Positions 24,294 through 35,116 of a stretch of 64,000 bases of DNA are shown one piece after another (position 1 is the stretch's first letter; every line of letters starts with the position of its first letter). Made by a program: the position numbers and the translations under genes. A model generated the notes under the pieces. That model saw only the letters and a program-made list of their open reading frames with translations. It had not been told where the DNA came from and made no database searches. This DNA is from Endothia cerciana (taxonomy: Eukaryota; Ascomycota; Sordariomycetes; Diaporthales; Cryphonectriaceae). The stretch lies in contig JALRMH010000014.1 in the NCBI GenBank assembly GCA_026119935.1, positions 1 through 64,000 of the forward strand, given 5' to 3'.

Positions 24294-25151
24294 ATGGATC
24301 CCAGTTGGGAGGATCCAGAGCTGTTGTTCTGCGACAAGCAGAGCAAGACCAAGATCCGGCTGGCGACCAATCCACGTGTAGGTCATGATAGCTGTTCTGA
24401 AACCATCAAGTGTTGCCAGTAGCATGCTGTCGAGACTAACGTCCCACAGTCTATAGCGTGAGCACCCCGTTTACGACCCTGACAACCTCCCCGAGGACGA
24501 CTGCGCATACGTCTGGGGCGTTAGCAACAGCAACCTCATCACCACCTCGACGACCCTCATCACCACCTCGACGACCTGGTGGGTCGGTCCGACCAAGTGC
24601 TACACGTACAGCTGTGAGCGCTCACACCACGCAGGCTCGCACGACATCGCCCACCTCTACTACGGTGCCCTGATCCGCCCGTCACAACGACCTCCCTCGG
24701 TTCTTCCTTGACAAAGTCGTATACAGCGTCCGAGAGTTGAACATCGGCACGTGGGAGGAGCTGCAACGCCGCATCCACGGGACCACACTGGGTCCAGTCG
24801 CGTCCAAGACGAGGAAGGAGACCCCGGCCGACCACGGCACCGAGCAAGAGCCTGGTTCGTCAGCCCGATCGCCTCTCGACCTCGAGAAGGAGCTCGCCGC
24901 GCTCTCCAACCTTCACATCGACGCCCCTCGCGCCGCTCCTCTCCCCACCACCACAGCGGACGCTAGTACCCAGCAAGAGGGGGGAACGACAGCCCGCAGC
25001 TATCAACGACCGACGACTCCGAGGCCGCCACCGCCGCGCCCAGGCCGATACGGTCTGGAAATACAAGGTCTTCTGGGCTGGCTGGGCGGTTGACGAATAC
25101 CGACACCGGCGGAGTTCGTCCGACCTTTTCCCACCCAACGGTCCTCATTGA
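24294..25151 (+). pseudogene. Decayed gene encoding an unrecognised protein
   Basis: Coding-like sequence in pieces. A first exon at 24294-24377 starts MDPSWEDPELLFCDKQSKTK in a good start context. It is followed by a canonical intron (GTAGGT donor, GACTAACG branch, CTATAG acceptor; 24378-24456) that joins in phase to REHPVYDPDNLPEDDCAYVW and onward. The frame then changes near 24700 to HNDLPRFFLDKVVYSVREL, with a DLEKELAALSNLHID helix. It changes again around 25000-25060, ending in a piece reading DTVWKYKVFWAGWAVDEY and a TGA near 25150. The third-position C/G bias of each piece is that of real fungal genes. Three frame changes with no obvious introns point to decay, although assembly indels could also explain them. 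I do not recognise the family. Confidence 0.5.
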
Positions 25152-25270
25152 AGGGAGGAGGAGGCTGCCGCGGACAGGCAGCTGGGAGAGATACCCGTCT
25201 CTCTCGTGAAGAACACTTTGTACTATTACTGGTCTTCAGTTGAAAAAAAAAAAAAAAATCCTCAGTCAAG

Positions 25271-26870
25271 ATGATTGTCGAGGTGAGTACTGACCTTGAT
25301 GGCGTCCTGCCCTCCTTTCTTTTGCTGCGACCAGCCCTGCCCTGTCGGATTAGCTGTTCTGCTGGTTTGGAGGCAGAGTTTGAGATGGGGGTTTAGCAGT
25401 CAATGTGGGCAACTGTTAGCGTTGGATTGTTGCTGTTGTCCAGGCAGCTTCGGTGTCGACACTTTCAACATGAACCCTTTGCCCTTCCTCCACCTGCCCC
25501 CACCACAGACACCTTGATTTTTCTTTGGAAGCAAACCCACCACTGCTGTTAAAGCAGTACACCACTTGTTTGTTTGGAGACCTGGGCTGCCCGCGCCTTT
25601 CCCCGTCCGATCCATATTCCAAGCCATCTTCAAGGCACGACATTCGATCCCTTTCTCGACCAGACGTCCCGCGAACGCAAAAGGCTTCGCTCTCCTCCCT
25701 TTCTCCTCCCCCACGCACCCTGCCCTCACCCATCTCGCCCTCACCACTTTGCAAACATGCCTTCTCGTCCTGCTCGAGGCCGCGGCCCCCGTGCTACCCG
25801 CGCGGCCCGCGCCCAACACATCTCGCCACCCCCCTCCATCTTTGGCAGACGCGGTCATTTCAACCGTGCTGAGCCTGCTGGTCCTGACGATGCGCAGAGA
25901 ACGATCAAGCTCGTCACCGAGCAGCACATTATGTATGTCACCGCGAGGGATCGCTCGAGTAGGCGCCGCACGGCGTGTACGATATGGTGATGAGACTGAC
26001 GTCGTGTGGACAGCGAGAACAAGCCTCCTGCCTCGGAGGGCTTCCCATTCAGAAAGTGGAATGTGAAGATCTACGTTCTTGACCAGCAGGGCAACCAGCA
26101 CAAGGCGGACTGCTTTACCAAGGTCGTCTTCAACCTTCACCCCTCCTTCGACAACCCCATCCAGAGTTAGTTGGCCCCTCGTTCAAAAGTTCTTGCAGGT
26201 CGTACGTTCGCTAAAGCCCCCCCCCCCCCGCGCAGCATTCCTGGAGCCTCCCTTCATGTGCGAGAATGAGGGCTGGGGTGAGTTCGAGATGCAGATTGAT
26301 CTCTACTACACCGATAAGAGCGGCAAGATCACCATCCCTCATGACCTCAACTTCCAGCAGAACCGCTACGAGGACACCCACGTCGTCACGTTCAAGAACC
26401 CCTCTCAGAGCCTGCAGCAGATCCTCCGCGAGACCGGCCCCCTGCCCAACGATGAGGACCGTCGCAATAGGAAGGTCGACGGCAGCGTCAAGAAGCAGAA
26501 GAAGCCCTTCGACGTCGAGAAGATGGCCGATGCCCTGGTCAAGCTCGAGGAGGACGACCTCCTGCAGGTCATCCAGATGATCCACGATCACAAGGCGGAT
26601 GACACCTACATCCAGAACAACCTTGACGGTAGGAACTCCAAGCCAGCCAAGGGCCGCCCCCGCAAGCCCCGCCCCTGTTCGAACGAAGCGCTGACGAGCG
26701 GCTCCATTGAAGCTGGCGAGTTCTCTGTTGATCTCTATACCCTGCCTGACAACCTCGGCAAGATGATCTGGGACTACCTGGTGAGCAACATCGTCTTCAA
26801 ACTGATGGCAGTCTATCACGGTACTAAAAACTGCATCATCCAGGTCAAGGGCAACCTTGTTGATGTGTAG
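25271..26870 (+). CDS. taf14: YEATS-domain protein, TAF14-type
   Basis: Small nuclear acyl-lysine reader shared in yeast by TFIID, TFIIF, SWI/SNF, INO80 and NuA3. My model has six exons: 25271-25282, 25898-25932, 26014-26165, 26236-26628, 26713-26780 and 26844-26870, giving 228 residues in consistent phase. The YEATS domain covers about 5-130, with ASEGFPFRKWNVKIYVLD, FTKVVFNLHPSFDNPIQTFL, PPFMCENEGWGEFEMQIDLY and IPHDLNFQQNRYEDTHVVTF. The C-terminal ET-like domain includes MADALVKLEEDDLLQVIQMI and ends AGEFSVDLYTLPDNLGKMIWDYL. The first intron of this model is unusually long (615 bases). An in-frame ATG at 25757 inside it could instead start a protein with an extra basic Pro/Arg-rich N-terminus of about 47 residues. 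I favour the upstream start because its splice signals are strong and the family begins close to the YEATS domain. Confidence 0.9.
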
Positions 26871-29124
26871 GGACCATCTGACTATGCGATGAATTTCACA
26901 GTGGTTTTGTAGCAGGGGTATGGCGTCCCTAGTACGGCAACTGTCTCGCATCGTGCTGAACAGAAGCCCGGCTTTGGCGACCTAACTCGTGGGGTCCGAG
27001 ACGAGTTCTGGGCTCGCTTGTTCGACAGGCCTTCCCGGTAACATGTGCGTCTTCTTTGACGGCTTTCACGACTTGATCCTATCAAGTTCTGCTGGAATGA
27101 TCGATGTTTCTGGACGGCTGCCTGCCCGGACTGGCAGAGGTTTGGGGACGATACGTCCTTTCTCGTTCATGGGTTTGTTGGATGGAAGCGATGGCGCGGT
27201 CTGTCGTCAGCTCATCGATTGGGGCCTTGAGCTTTCACCGACGGGATGGTTTCTTGCCGGAAGGACTGTGCGATAGGAGACTGTTTTTTCTATTTACGGC
27301 AAGAAGGTTGGCTGAGACGCGGCGGCAACTCTGGTCACCCGTGTGACTTAATACCCGAGGGCGCGCATTTTGGGAGGACTGGCACTTGATTACGACTATG
27401 GACGGCAGACCAAAGACAGGTGCCGAACGCGTTGCACCAGCATCGTGAGCACTTAGGGTCTGCATCGTCAGTCATTAGGACCAAGCATAAAAAAACGAGG
27501 TTCATTATTAGGACAAGTTGTTTCGCGATGCGTGACGACCCCGTGGGTGGGTCGCGGGCCACCGTTGACCAGGCCTATCGTGGCGACCGCCGAGGCCGAT
27601 GAGCAGTGGCTTATTTCAGAGCTGTGGTAGTGCCCAGATGTGACCTGCCAACGCTGATCTCGGACAAGTTGCGGGCAGAGGCTGCTGAGACCGAAGGAGA
27701 CCGCACACTTGCAGCAGGTAGGCAAGCGGAGCCAGCCTCAAGCCTACTTATCAGCATTTACTAGCCGTCAGCGCTTGGGGTGCGGGGCGGCGCGGCGCAG
27801 GGCAGGGCAGGGCGCAGTGGTTGAACGGTCAGAAGAGGCAGGTGGACCAGAGCCTCGGGCGCCTCTATACGGATCTGGCATAATGTGATCATTCATAAAT
27901 GTAGGCCTGCGTAGGCCCCCGGTGTTTGTCATGTATGTCTTATCTAGGCTGACGAGGCCGAGTCCCCGATGATTGGGACCTGAAACTTTGGGGGTGATTT
28001 TTTTTTTTTGAGGGGGGTGGTAGAGGGGGGGGGGAAGGCTCTCAAGATAGACAGACTGGCAAGGGATGAGAAGCTCACGGAGCCCTCTGTAATAGTCCTG
28101 GGAACACCATCAACAAACAAGATGGTCCCATGGGTCCCAGGCGTTCCTGTTCTCATCCTCGTCAAAGACAAGAAGTGAGAGACAGATTAGTTGATTCACA
28201 GACTGAGGCAGGCACCAGCTTTTTTTTTTTTTAAAAAATAAAAAAATAAAAAGTAAAATAACAATTTTGGGGGGAGGGGGTTCGTGATATATATCACACC
28301 TGGTGCCCCGCGCAACCAGCTCGGGGCCCATGGACCTCCGTGCTGTGCTGTGATGTGATGTGATGTGATGTGATGTGCTGTGCTGTGCTGTGCTGTGCTG
28401 TGCTGTGCTGTGCTGTGCTGTGCTGTGCTCTGCTTGGCCTGGCCTGGCCTGGCCTGGCCTGTGCTATCAGAGGTCCCAGCATCCCCTCCCCCCCCAGAGG
28501 CACAGCCAGAACTGGCTTTGTCTGGCAGCCCTGTCGGGTCGAGGCCAGAGAAGGGGACAGAGACAGCTCAGCCACCCAATCAACGAGGAGTAGGCGAGCT
28601 TGTCAGGACGGGGCACGCAAGATCCCCTCCCCCGCGCGACCCAACGGCACTCTCGGGTGTGCCTATCCTGTCCTCGTAGCTGCCTACATTTTTGTGACCC
28701 GTGGTGCAAGCCACAAGCAGCTAAACCGTACCTCGTACGCGCACACCGGAGCGGTACAGGATCCCACTAGGACGAACCCCTCGACTCGACCTCGACAACG
28801 GGCCCCCCGAGACCCAAGCCCGACCGACTCTTTTTATCAAGACGCCCCCCGCTTCCCACTCGACTCGTCCCGCCTGGCTCCCCTCGCAAACCGTTGCAAG
28901 CCGAAGAAGACCGCCCGCGGGACCTTCCCCCCCGCAGCCCGCGACCTGAGGACCACACCAAGCCGGCCCAGCGTCCACCGCGTGCACCATCCGCAGCAAC
29001 CCTTCGACCGACGCATCTGCGCAGCAGAGATCCCTACTCACCAGTCCCAGTGGCCTGATCAGCGGCCCCCCCCCCCCCTCCCGTTGTGCCGGCCCGCGAG
29101 GCGAGGCCCGCTGCGTCGCAGGCG
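26871..29124. other. Intergenic region between TAF14 and the Zn2Cys6 regulator
   Basis: No recognised gene. It holds the pentanucleotide array at 28341-28461, T/A low-complexity sequence near 28000-28255 and a C-rich leader just upstream of the next start codon. A long open frame across 28370-29611 is produced by the repeat array and is antisense or out of frame to the real gene. Confidence 0.55.
28341..28461. repeat. Pentanucleotide array GTGCT/GTGAT then GGCCT
   Basis: About nineteen five-base units, GTGCT at both ends with GTGAT in the middle (28341-28434), followed by about five GGCCT units. The unit length stays five while its sequence switches three times. Confidence 0.93.
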
Positions 29125-29244
29125 ATGGCTCAGGCTCAGCCGTCGGTTCACTACGCCGACACCTCCCCACCTCCACCGCCCACCGCCAGCTCCTCCACCT
29201 CCAATAACCCGGACGACGTCTCCTCCTCCACCGCCGCCCAACAG

Positions 29245-29293
<49 letters not shown>

Positions 29294-32200
29294 CGACCGC
29301 CCAGCACAAGCGCGTCTACCAGGCCTGCATCCCCTGCCGCCGCCGCAAGGTCCGGTGCGACCTCGGCTCCGTCGATAACCCGCACGACCCGCCGTGCGTG
29401 CGCTGCCGCCGCGAGTCAAAGGAGTGTTACTTTAGCGCGACGCGGCGCAAGCGCAAGACCGACGATGGCGACGACGGCGGCGACGGCGGCGACGGCGCGG
29501 GCGACCTGCGCGAGGACGAGTACATCATCCGGAACGGCCGCAAGAGGCACCATACAGACGGCTCGCCGCAGCCCGCCATCGACCGTCGCTACTATAGCGA
29601 CGTGCCGCTGACGCCCGGCGGGAGCGTGGGACGCACCCAGCCCCTGCGGAGGCCGGGCCCGGGCGAGCACTCGCGGTCTGGCTCCCTGAGCACCATCTCC
29701 GCGTCGAGGGCCCGCGGTGCGACCGAGTTCGGGGGCGATGAGCCGAACACGCCGCTGGAGAATTACGAGGCGCGGACGGTGATGCGGAAGGAGGTGTACG
29801 GCCCCCATGATGCGCTGGACCTGTTGTACAAGGCCGCGCACGACACGAGCTCACACACGCCTGGGCTGCAGGCGCCGTCGATGAACCTGCCGAGGGGCAG
29901 TGATGGCATGCCGTACGCCCAGCACGCCGCTGCCCAGCGCGCGTCTGCCGATGCGCCCATCGATCCCCAGCTTACGAAGGCGGGGGCAAGGATAGAGACG
30001 CCGCCTGCGCACGCCGACGCCCTCAAGGCCTGGACCAGGTTTCGCTTTGTCAGGGCCGGGTGGTTTACTGCCCAGGAGGCCATTAGTTATATTGATTAGT
30101 ACGTTCACCTGAGTGCCGGCAGCCCTCTTGCTCGCGAATGGGGGTGTGTGTGTTGGGGGGGGGGGGTTGTTGGGAGGAGAGGTGGTCTCGATGCTAACCC
30201 TGCCCAGTTACTACAAATATTTGTCTCCACTGACGCCCATCTCGCCTCCGACGTTCCAGGATCCTGCCACTCACCTGACTCTGCTGACCGAGGAGCCTAT
30301 ACTGGCTGTCACTCTTCTGACCATAGCCTCCAGGTACCGCAGGCTGCCCGGCACGGGAGGCTTATGTCGGGCGAATGCCATCCATGAGCAGTTGTGGACG
30401 TATCTACGGGGCATGATAGAGCGGGTGATATGGGGCCAGGAGGCCTTTGGTGGTGGCTTCTGCGGCTCGGGCGCTGACGAGTCTCAGACATCAAGCACAG
30501 CTCCATGGCGGGGCCTTCGGAAAGGCAGCCTGCGGACGCTGGGCACCATCGAGTCACTGATGATATTGACAGAATGGCACCCTAGAGCGTTGCACTTTCC
30601 TCCTTCGGAGGCCATCGACGAGCTGATGGTACCTGCATATGACTCGATACCACCGGCCGGCCTCGACGGCAACAGCCATCCTGCCATCAGCATGGGCGGC
30701 AGGAGGGTGGAGAGCTGGCTCGAGCCGGCGTGGAGGAGCGACCGCATGTGCTGGATGCTGCTCAACGCCGCAATGGGCCTCGGCTATGAGCTCGGCGTCT
30801 TCGACAACATCGACGAGCTGCTCGACTCCGGAGCCATCTCCCGACCGGAGTACGAGGAAGAGACCTACAGGCTGCGGGCGGACCGCATCAAGCGGCTCAT
30901 CTTGATATACTTGAGCCAGCTGGCTGGGCGGCTCGGCTGGACCAATATGGTCCCGGAGAGTCTGCGCAAGACGACGACCATGGCCCGGAGGCGGCCGACG
31001 TCGTCTGCTGTGGAGGGGACTACTCCCGGTACTAATATTTCATCGCTTTCTGCTCCCTTCAATTACATCCCTAATCTAGAGCTAGACGACGCCATCATCC
31101 ATTGCTGGGCTGGCATCAGCAACGCCATGCACAGCGGCAATGAGAGGCTGTTCAAGTCGAGAAAGCACACCACCGAGATCATACAGACCGACAGATACGT
31201 CGAGCTGCTCAAGGAGTTCCAGCCCATGCTGCAAGACTGGCGGACCCAGTTTGACCGCTACAACCTCCCTCCTTACATACGGTATATCCTCACCATAGAG
31301 TATGAATACGTCCGGATCTACGTCAACTCGCTGTCGCTACAGGCCGTCGTTGAGCGCTGCGCCACCATCGCCTCTGGCCAGTCACAAACTGCCCCCAGCA
31401 ATGCTACGGTGTCCACGGGCTCCGGCAACCAGCTGAGCCCCAAGACGCAGGACATGTACGGCAAGATGCCGATCGGCAACATCGGGGGCGTCAGTGCCGC
31501 AGACCAGGAATACATCAAGGAGGTTGTCGAGGGGAGCCGCAACCTCCTGCGCGCCGTCGTCGACGGACTGCTCCCTGACGACTACCTGAAGCACGCCCCG
31601 GTCAGGACCTACTTCAGGATCATCAGCGGCGCCATGTTCCTGCTCAAGACCTTCGCGCTCGGCGCCACCAGGCACGACGTGGAGGTATCGATCCGTCTCA
31701 TGGACAGCACCGTGGAGGCCCTGCGCACCTGCGTCGTGGACGACGTGCACCTCGGGATCAGGTTTGCTGACCTCCTAGAAAACCTCACGATGCGGCTCAG
31801 AAACAGGTTCATCTACGTGGCGAACCCCACGGGCCAGGCCCAGGCGGCCTCGGCAGACGGCAGGAGCCCGCTGCCCGAGGTGGGAGCGGGCGTCGGCCAG
31901 CACGTGCAGCACGGGCTGGGCGTCAACGGGCACGAGCATGCTGGCTGGCCCAAGACCAACGCGCCAGGTAAGTGGGTGGGTGCCCGAATCCTCGCCGCCG
32001 CCGCAGCCCGCGGGTGGCTGTCCCCCCACTAACGACGCCCCCACCCGCAGAGCGCGCCATGACGCCCGCCAACATCTCCGCCACGCCCTTCGACATGCCC
32101 AGCAACTTCCCCATCCCGACCGGCTTCGCCGCGACCGGCCCCGCGACGCCCGCCGCCACGGGCCTGGGCCAGAACATCGCGCCCGACAACAACAACAACA

Positions 32201-32487
32201 ACAACAACAACAACAGCAGCAGCAGCAGCGCCGCCGGCGGCAGCGCCCACGGCGCCGGCATGCCCGCCGGGGTGTCTGACATGTTCGGCGGCGACGGCAC
32301 GGACTGGGCCGGCCCCGCCAACGACATGTGGTTCCTGCCCGCGGGCCCCGCCTTCTTCCAGAACGTCGGCGGCCCCGGCGACAGCGCTGTGGGCATGTCG
32401 GCGGAGGGGATCAACGTGGGCGGCATGGACCTGCTGGATTATATGGCCATGGATCAGTACCCCCTCGACGGGGGCGGGCCGCTTTAG
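29125..32487 (+). CDS. Zn2Cys6 transcription factor (ARO80-like)
   Basis: Nuclear binuclear-zinc-cluster regulator. Exons 29125-30098, 30208-31967 and 32051-32487 give 1056 residues. A polyGln run (about 41-57) precedes the zinc cluster YQACIPCRRRKVRCDLG, whose six Cys have spacing C-x2-C-x6-C-x12-C-x2-C-x6-C from residue 68 and are followed by a basic TRRKRKTDD linker. The middle homology region of the Fungal_trans type spans the second exon, with LTEEPILAVTLLTIASRYR, WMLLNAAMGLGYELGVFDN and LIYLSQLAGRLGW. The C-terminal exon encodes Asn- and Ser-homopolymers and an acidic-aromatic tail that could activate transcription. The long x12 loop (LGSVDNPHDPP) resembles the ARO80 group of aromatic amino acid catabolism activators. 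That assignment is from recognition only, so the target pathway is tentative. Confidence 0.9.
29247..29293 (+). repeat. CAG trinucleotide tract encoding polyGln
   Basis: About fifteen CAG codons in frame just before the zinc cluster. It is likely length-variable between strains. Confidence 0.95.
32188..32230 (+). repeat. AAC/AGC trinucleotide tract encoding polyAsn-polySer
   Basis: AAC codons switching to AGC codons in the third exon of the Zn2Cys6 regulator, giving Asn and Ser homopolymers. Confidence 0.93.
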
Positions 32488-33429
32488 TGTGCAGCCTTGT
32501 CGGGCCGGTTCGGGGCTTGCTCCTGGGCTGCAGCGTTGCTCCGTATATATCTACATCTTGGAGCTGGCGGGATGCGAAAGAGATGACCCCATGGTCGTCA
32601 GATGAGCGGTGAATTACGTTTATCCCTGTGATAGCTTACTGGGATGGAAATGGATCTATGAAAACTTCTTCTTTCTCTGCGACTGTGGTGAAACCGCGTC
32701 AACTATACGAGAATCATACACATAGTATGTGAGAGACTGCCCTCTACGCAGCTGTGTAGCCACCATCATTCCTAGTCAGCGCTGGGGACGGTCATCCTTT
32801 TGGCGCTTGCATATAGTATAATGGGCCAAAAATCCTGACCTCACCTCGTCAGGACAGGGGCGGATACACCAGAGCTTTCTTGATACCAAGCTACAGGTGA
32901 AGATCATGCTGATCAGCATCTCATCGGGCCACGGAGACGCTGATGCGAGAGTGTGTTTCTGGAACTAGGCGACAGCTTGATCCTAGCTCTCTGTAGTCAC
33001 CACTGACATGGACAAGGTCTTCGACCCATATGAGACTGCCTTGCACATGCGCGACAGTCCTTACAACCTCAGACAGATGCAGTAGCAGATATCGTCACCA
33101 CACTGTTCCTCAGGCACTGATAACCAGCTGCACTTTTGTCGTTCGCTGCGAAGGCTGCGGAGATGCTGTTACGACAGCCTTTTCCGTAAACGTCCTCGCA
33201 GAATCGGATCAATCGGGGCAAGAGAGCTGTTCTGCACGCCCTGCGGTCCTTCAGCTAGGTATAATGTAGTATAGGTACGCGCAGGAAGAGATATTCCAAG
33301 TTTATGTCTCGCAATCTCCAGCCCCCGAACGTAAACTGTACGCTTATTACGCCTCACCTCGTGGATCACACATGGGGATTTGGGTAGTGGACACACCGGT
33401 GGGCCGGCGGTGGACAGTCTAGCTAGAAA
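32488..33429. other. Intergenic region, start of the relic-rich segment
   Basis: No gene seen. GC content drops relative to the left third. The right part continues an open minus frame from the AAA relic without recognisable similarity. Confidence 0.5.
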
Positions 33430-34123
33430 TATCCAGACCTTCGGAGGCCGATATGCAACCATTTTTTTTTTCTTCTCCTGATATCCACACTTCTCCCCAT
33501 CCCAGTCGAGAACATCGACCTGCAGCACCAAGTACTTAGAGAAGGGAGTATCGACTTCATAAGCGCTTTCAAGCAATCCGGCACTCAAGATGCCTTGCTT
33601 TAATTTTATAATGGTGTCGCCGGCCTTGTGTGCATGGAGGATATTATCGTATCCGATATAGCCCGTATTCTGGAACTCACGATACACACGGAATAAATCC
33701 TTCAGCTCCTTGGACAATGTCCCTATGAGAATTTTGAGCAGCTTTTGTCCATCCTCGTCGTCCTCATCCCTTTTGGCAGCCAGAAGACAGTCCCACTGAT
33801 GAACAAAAGGTTCGAAGCCTGGGGGAAATTCCAGCTTTGGAGCCTCAGGATCAATATTTGGGTATCCCTTTGAATATCACCGACAAATAATCCTTGAGTT
33901 TTCGGTTTTGAATATCGATCGAGTATCCCCGCGCCTTGCCTCCTTGTACTCTATAACGGTGGATGATGGTGAAAGTTTTGATGTGATCCCTAGTCCTTCC
34001 GTCTTCTCTAGCCAGCTCTCGTTGAAACTTGACGTCCGCAGGAAAGGCGGTCGTGAGGTCCAATTTGCTGTCTTCGGATGCCTTTGTCGAGTAGAGATGC
34101 ATCACCTGAGGCTTCGAGCCCAC
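33430..34123 (-). pseudogene. AAA-ATPase N-terminal relic (DUF7025-type)
   Basis: On the minus strand the pieces LTTAFPADVKFQRELAR, YRVQGGKARGYSIDIQNRKL, KLEFPPGFEPFVHQWDCLL, TLSKELKDLFRVYREFQN and YLVLQVDVLDWDGEKCGY follow the order of the N-terminal domain (DUF7025) of large fungal AAA+ ATPases. One frame change lies near 33870, where a GGG run looks one base too long. The protein loses family resemblance after a T-rich run near 33463-33473. No Walker A/B or AAA core is present in the window, so the gene is truncated at its 3' side. It faces away from the adjacent HET relic. Confidence 0.6.
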
Positions 34124-34199
34124 TTCCTCCTACACGCCAGTCGACCTCAACGCCTGTGGGAAACAGCAAATTGCCGAGGTGCCTCGCAGCAGGGCGTAG

Positions 34200-34919
34200 T
34201 TGACTGTTCGAGGTATAGAGTACGACTCGGTAGAAGAGATTATTGGCCATGAGGGTGGATTGTTCGGTGAGACTGGCCTTATGGAACATAACAACACAGA
34301 TTTCTGGGTGGACTCTGTGAAGGCCATGTGGGATCAAGGCCTCCTACGCAGTGTTTATGAGAACCTAGAAGTCCTCAAGCACGCATGTGAGCGAACAGCG
34401 CGATATGGGCACCAAACCAACGTCTTGATGGTAAAAGGTCCCTACATGAAGGCTTTCGATGATGTTAAGGCCGAGGAAAGTCAAGAAGCGTGGGATTTGT
34501 CGCGCGACGGATGATAAGCCGGAGGCCTGTGAACCATTCGACGAGAACGAGAAGGTGGACATGACTTCCGGAAAAGAAGAACTTCCCGTGAACCTGACAT
34601 CGTTCTTGTCCATTGGAACAAGCACAGGTAGCTACTGCATCACGCAGCGAGGATATTTTGGCCGAAGCCCGATGCCGCCCCAGGTTGGAGACTTGATATG
34701 CGTGTTCTACGGTGGTAAAGTTCCCTTCCTACTACGACCCAGGCGACTCCTGGTCATTTCAAGTTGGCTGGAGAGATATGTACGTGTCTCATCTCCCGGG
34801 ATATTTTTAGCAACCTGTGTACTGACTGCCGCTGTCACCTTTACAGATGTCCATGGCATTATAAAGGGGCTGCGGTGGAAGCCATGGAAAACGAAGCCAA
34901 GGACATTATAATTGTTTAA
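34200..34919 (+). pseudogene. HET-domain protein C-terminal relic
   Basis: C-terminal part of a fungal HET (heterokaryon-incompatibility type) protein. A first open piece (34200-34514) has VDSVKAMWDQGLLRSVYENL and RTARYGHQTNVLMVKG. The second frame (from about 34505) has the family motif TQRGYFGRSPMPPQVGDLIC followed by VFYGGKVPFLLRP. After two small frame changes comes GDSWSF and then GEI. A canonical intron (GTACGT donor at about 34779, TTTACAG acceptor at about 34846) leads to VHGIIKG. After one more frame change it ends AAVEAMENEAKDIIIV with TAA at 34917-34919. The N-terminal HET domain itself is missing. Several breaks sit in short G runs. Confidence 0.65.
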
Positions 34920-35116
34920 GTATTGCGAGAGGACTCTCGTGATTTTTCCCTTCTTCTTTTGGAGTCGTGCCAACTCTTATCTTTGGTGTTGGCTACTTAG
35001 ATATTATAGCCCATTTGGTTTATGGGTCCAAAAACATTTCTCACGATGATTACACGAAACTGGTCATCAGCTTTGATTATGACCCCGTTAGCCCTTATTC
35101 GTCCATGCCAGTGTAA

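Noticed and set aside
28370..29611. 413-codon frame through the GTGCT array
   Set aside because: It is generated by the pentanucleotide repeat (CAVLC-type repeats) and runs out of frame over the Zn2Cys6 exon.
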